This document shows positions 62,259 through 64,000 of a stretch of 64,000 bases of DNA, piece by piece. A model generated the notes under the pieces. The model searched no databases. It was not told the origin of the DNA and saw nothing but the letters and a program-made list of their open reading frames with translations. Numbering within the stretch: position 1 is the stretch's first letter; each line of letters starts with the position of its first letter. The translations under genes were made by a program, and so were the position numbers. Origin of the DNA: Paraburkholderia acidipaludis NBRC 101816 (GTDB lineage: Bacteria; Pseudomonadota; Gammaproteobacteria; Burkholderiales; Burkholderiaceae); NCBI RefSeq assembly GCF_000684975.1, contig NZ_BAXZ01000008.1, positions 1 to 64,000 on the forward strand. Direction: 5' to 3'.

Positions 62259-63272
62259 TCAGGCTACGGGGTGGCGATTGAAGGCGGAATAGCGGCCGCT
62301 CACGTAATGTTCGAGCTGGCGCTCGATGTCGGCGAGCAGGCTCGACGCGCCGAAGCGAAAGAGCTCGGGTTCGAGCCAGGAACGCCCCAGCTCTTCCTTC
62401 ATGAGGATCTGGTAGGCAAGCGCCGTCTTCGCATTCGAGACGCCCCCCGCGGGCTTGAAGCCCACCAGCGCGCCCGTGCGCTCGCGGTACTCGCGGATCA
62501 TGCGCACCATCACGAGCGAGACGTCGAGCGTGGCGTTGGTGCCTTCCTTGCCGGTCGACGTCTTGATGAAGTCGGCGCCGGCCATCATGCAGACCATCGA
62601 GGCCTTCGCGACGTTCGAGAGCACGCCGATGTCGCCCGTGGCGAGAATCGCCTTCAGGTGAGCGTCGCCGCACGCCGCGCGGAACTCGCGCACCTCGTCG
62701 TAAAGGGCGCGCCAGTTGCCGGTCAGCACGTGCTCGCGCGTGACGACGATATCGATTTCGCCGGCCCCGTCCGCCACCGAAGCCTCGATCTCGCGAAGCT
62801 TCAGTTCATGCGGGTTCAGGCCGGCCGGAAAACCGGTCGAGACGGCGGCGACGGGAATGCCGCTTCCCGCCAGCGCGTCCACCGCGGCTGCCACAAAGCG
62901 GTGATAGACGCACACCGCGCCCGTCGTAATGCGGTTGGGCGTCATGCCGAGCGCTTCGAGCAGATCGGCGCGCACCGGATGACGCGCCTTCATGCACAAG
63001 CGCCGCACGCGGCCTTCGGTGTCGTCGCCATTGAGCGTCGTCAGGTCGATGCAAGTTACGGCCTTCAGCAGCCAGGCGGCCTGCGCGTCCTTCTTCACGG
63101 TGCGGCGCGTGCCCAGCGTGGCGGTACGCCGCTCGACGGCGGCAAGATTGACACGCAGGGGCTCGACCCACGCGGCGTCGAACGGTACGCCGGCATTGCG
63201 CGCCACGTGCGCGGCGTGCCCGGCGGGCGCCCCGCGCAGCACGACAAGAGAGTTCATTGAGACGTCTGACAT
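62259..63272 (-). CDS. deoC: Deoxyribose-phosphate aldolase
   Basis: A 337-residue class I aldolase (long, human-DERA-like form) that cleaves 2-deoxyribose-5-phosphate to glyceraldehyde-3-phosphate and acetaldehyde. Motifs: CIDLTTLNGDDTEGRVRRLC, AVSTGFPAGLNPHELKLREI, GAGEIDIVVTREHVLTGNW, LKAILATGDIG, and the Schiff-base lysine in GADFIKTSTGKEGTNAT; GFKPAGGVSNAKTAL is the phosphate-binding end. The start is ATG 63272 or an ATG five codons later; no good ribosome site for either. First gene of the eight-gene operon. Confidence 0.95.
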   Translation of the reverse strand: MSDVSMNSLVVLRGAPAGHAAHVARNAGVPFDAAWVEPLRVNLAAVERRTATLGTRRTVKKDAQAAWLLKAVTCIDLTTLNGDDTEGRVRRLCMKARHPVRADLLEALGMTPNRITTGAVCVYHRFVAAAVDALAGSGIPVAAVSTGFPAGLNPHELKLREIEASVADGAGEIDIVVTREHVLTGNWRALYDEVREFRAACGDAHLKAILATGDIGVLSNVAKASMVCMMAGADFIKTSTGKEGTNATLDVSLVMVRMIREYRERTGALVGFKPAGGVSNAKTALAYQILMKEELGRSWLEPELFRFGASSLLADIERQLEHYVSGRYSAFNRHPVA

Positions 63273-63289
63273 AGGCTGGAGTGCGAATT

Positions 63290-63302
63290 TGTGCAATGCA
63301 CA
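63290..63302. promoter_or_regulatory. Palindrome directly upstream of deoC
   Basis: TGTGCA, central A, TGCACA is a perfect 13-base palindrome ending 18 bp before the deoC start. Position and symmetry fit a repressor operator, possibly of the DeoR-type protein encoded at the other end of the module. No known consensus was matched. Confidence 0.4.
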
Positions 63303-63304
63303 TC

Positions 63305-63319
63305 AAACCGTGCTGGTTT
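63305..63319. promoter_or_regulatory. Second inverted repeat upstream of deoC
   Basis: AAACC, spacer GTGCT, GGTTT lies two bases beyond the first palindrome. The two together could be a pair of operator half-sites or independent sites. Confidence 0.3.
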
Positions 63320-63924
63320 ACTTGCATCCATCCTATACCGATGAAACGATCGTGACAACAGTAGTTACAATCATATCGACCCGAGGCGGCACGCCGCCTG
63401 CCTCGCCATGACGCCCTTCTCGCACCCTTCTTGCCAGGCGCCTTCAAGTTCCGGCTGATAAATCCCTAACAGAAATTGTCCCGATCGCCTCGAGCGGGAT
63501 GAGTAAAGCGTTGCGGCGACCGCATCGACTTGTTGAAGGATGTGCCGATCTGCTTTCAAATTCATGACGAACCCGTTGCGCCCGCATTCCGTCACGTTGT
63601 TGCGGCCGCAAGCAAAAAGCGCGCAAAGGTTTGCGCCACCGCTCTGACGGGCCTCGCACGCCCCCTTACGAAATCGTTGCGAGCGTCACTTTGTTACATA
63701 TCAGAAATATGACAATGTAGAAGTGACACAACGCAAATTCTGAAAAACTGAATTTCAGTCGATTTCATCTGCTTACCAGTGAAAGCCCTGGCTATATTTC
63801 ACGTCGCCGAAGGTTCGCCCCGGCGTGGACGCCCGAACCACGCGATTCGTACAGTCCAACCGCTAATAACAAGTCCTCATTAATTCTCTCACTCAGCCAC
63901 ACTCAAACGAGGAGCATCGTTTAC

Positions 63925-64000
63925 ATGAACAAGAAGTATCTAATTGCAGCCTTGGCCCTGGGCCCGATCGCAGGCGTCGCGCACGCCGACGACAGCAATA
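63925..64000 (+). CDS. Exported protein, cut by the window end (possible outer-membrane protein)
   Basis: Only 25 codons are present: a signal peptide KKYLIAALALGPIAGVAHA followed by DDSN. ACGAGGAGCATCGTTTAC precedes the ATG, a good ribosome site, and a long leader lies upstream. The signal style is that of Burkholderia porins and other outer-membrane proteins, but the mature protein is outside the window, so identity is open. Confidence 0.7.
   Translation, partial: MNKKYLIAALALGPIAGVAHADDSN

Larger units (their letters stand above)
63273..63924. other. Gene-free 652-bp divergent promoter region
   Basis: Between deoC (minus) and the last, partial gene (plus). G+C falls noticeably from about 63680 to 63900. 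Open frames in it have no ribosome-binding sites or recognisable sequence. It contains the two palindromes next to deoC and presumably the promoters of both units; a TTGTTA at 63691 has no good -10 partner. Confidence 0.45.

Noticed and set aside
59543..62281. Plus-strand open frame of 912 codons
   Set aside because: Antisense shadow of the aldehyde dehydrogenase gene, with Arg/His-rich low-information sequence and no start signal.
63371..63712. Short open frames in the region before the last gene
   Set aside because: No ribosome-binding sites, poor codon bias and a promoter-like base composition.

Overview
The window is high-GC, densely coding DNA, most likely a chromosomal segment of a Burkholderiaceae bacterium (Paraburkholderia/Caballeronia/Burkholderia type). 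Supporting signs are a DUF3079 and a DUF4148 small protein, hopanoid genes hpnI/hpnL, a monomeric NADP-isocitrate dehydrogenase, a Tat-type class A beta-lactamase, many LysR regulators paired with single enzymes, and GTG/TTG starts with strong Shine-Dalgarno sites. I found no tRNA, rRNA, CRISPR array, complete insertion sequence or phage. Genus is an inference from gene content.

1-12.6 kb: a dmlA-type dehydrogenase, a class A beta-lactamase with a changed KTG box, the free-methionine-sulfoxide reductase msrC, a divergent LysR/aldo-keto reductase pair, and a large secreted protein of unknown function. A short promoter-hairpin-terminator unit (7306-7400) looks like a small RNA gene. It is followed by an operon encoding a Rieske oxygenase, a rubredoxin and a rubredoxin reductase, then a LysR regulator, a small molybdopterin-domain protein, and a DsbB-like protein whose start overlaps a 57-codon membrane-protein gene.

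12.6-15.4 kb: a less GC-rich accessory patch with a GMC oxidoreductase, a LysR gene reduced to its DNA-binding end, and an AhpD-like protein.

15.6-25.1 kb: housekeeping and envelope functions: an EamA transporter with a His-rich tail, SRPBCC, DUF3079, icd, the slipin/NfeD pair, an outer-membrane barrel, a frameshifted lipoprotein gene and a cupin.

25.1-38.1 kb: a periplasmic three-subunit molybdenum hydroxylase operon (tri-haem cytochrome c, 2Fe-2S and Tat-exported Mo subunits), an oddly built M19 dipeptidase, hpnI-hpnL, a bicupin with a divergent LysR, and idi preceded by a NUDIX remnant.

38.1-52.5 kb: a three-gene secreted/lytic transglycosylase operon, a LysR/aldo-keto reductase pair, an MHYT-GGDEF-EAL protein, an alpha/beta hydrolase, an acyl-CoA dehydrogenase, two tiny membrane-protein genes, an M23 peptidase, and small lipoprotein and regulator genes.

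52.6-63.3 kb: a coherent catabolic module. A DeoR regulator converges on an eight-gene operon: deoC, a two-domain ALDH16-type aldehyde dehydrogenase, an RbsD/FucU mutarotase, a PfkB sugar kinase and a four-gene sugar ABC transporter. The simplest reading is uptake of 2-deoxyribose (or a close analogue), anomer conversion, phosphorylation, aldol cleavage to glyceraldehyde-3-phosphate plus acetaldehyde, and oxidation of the acetaldehyde. Two palindromes lie directly upstream of deoC. The window ends in the signal peptide of an exported protein.
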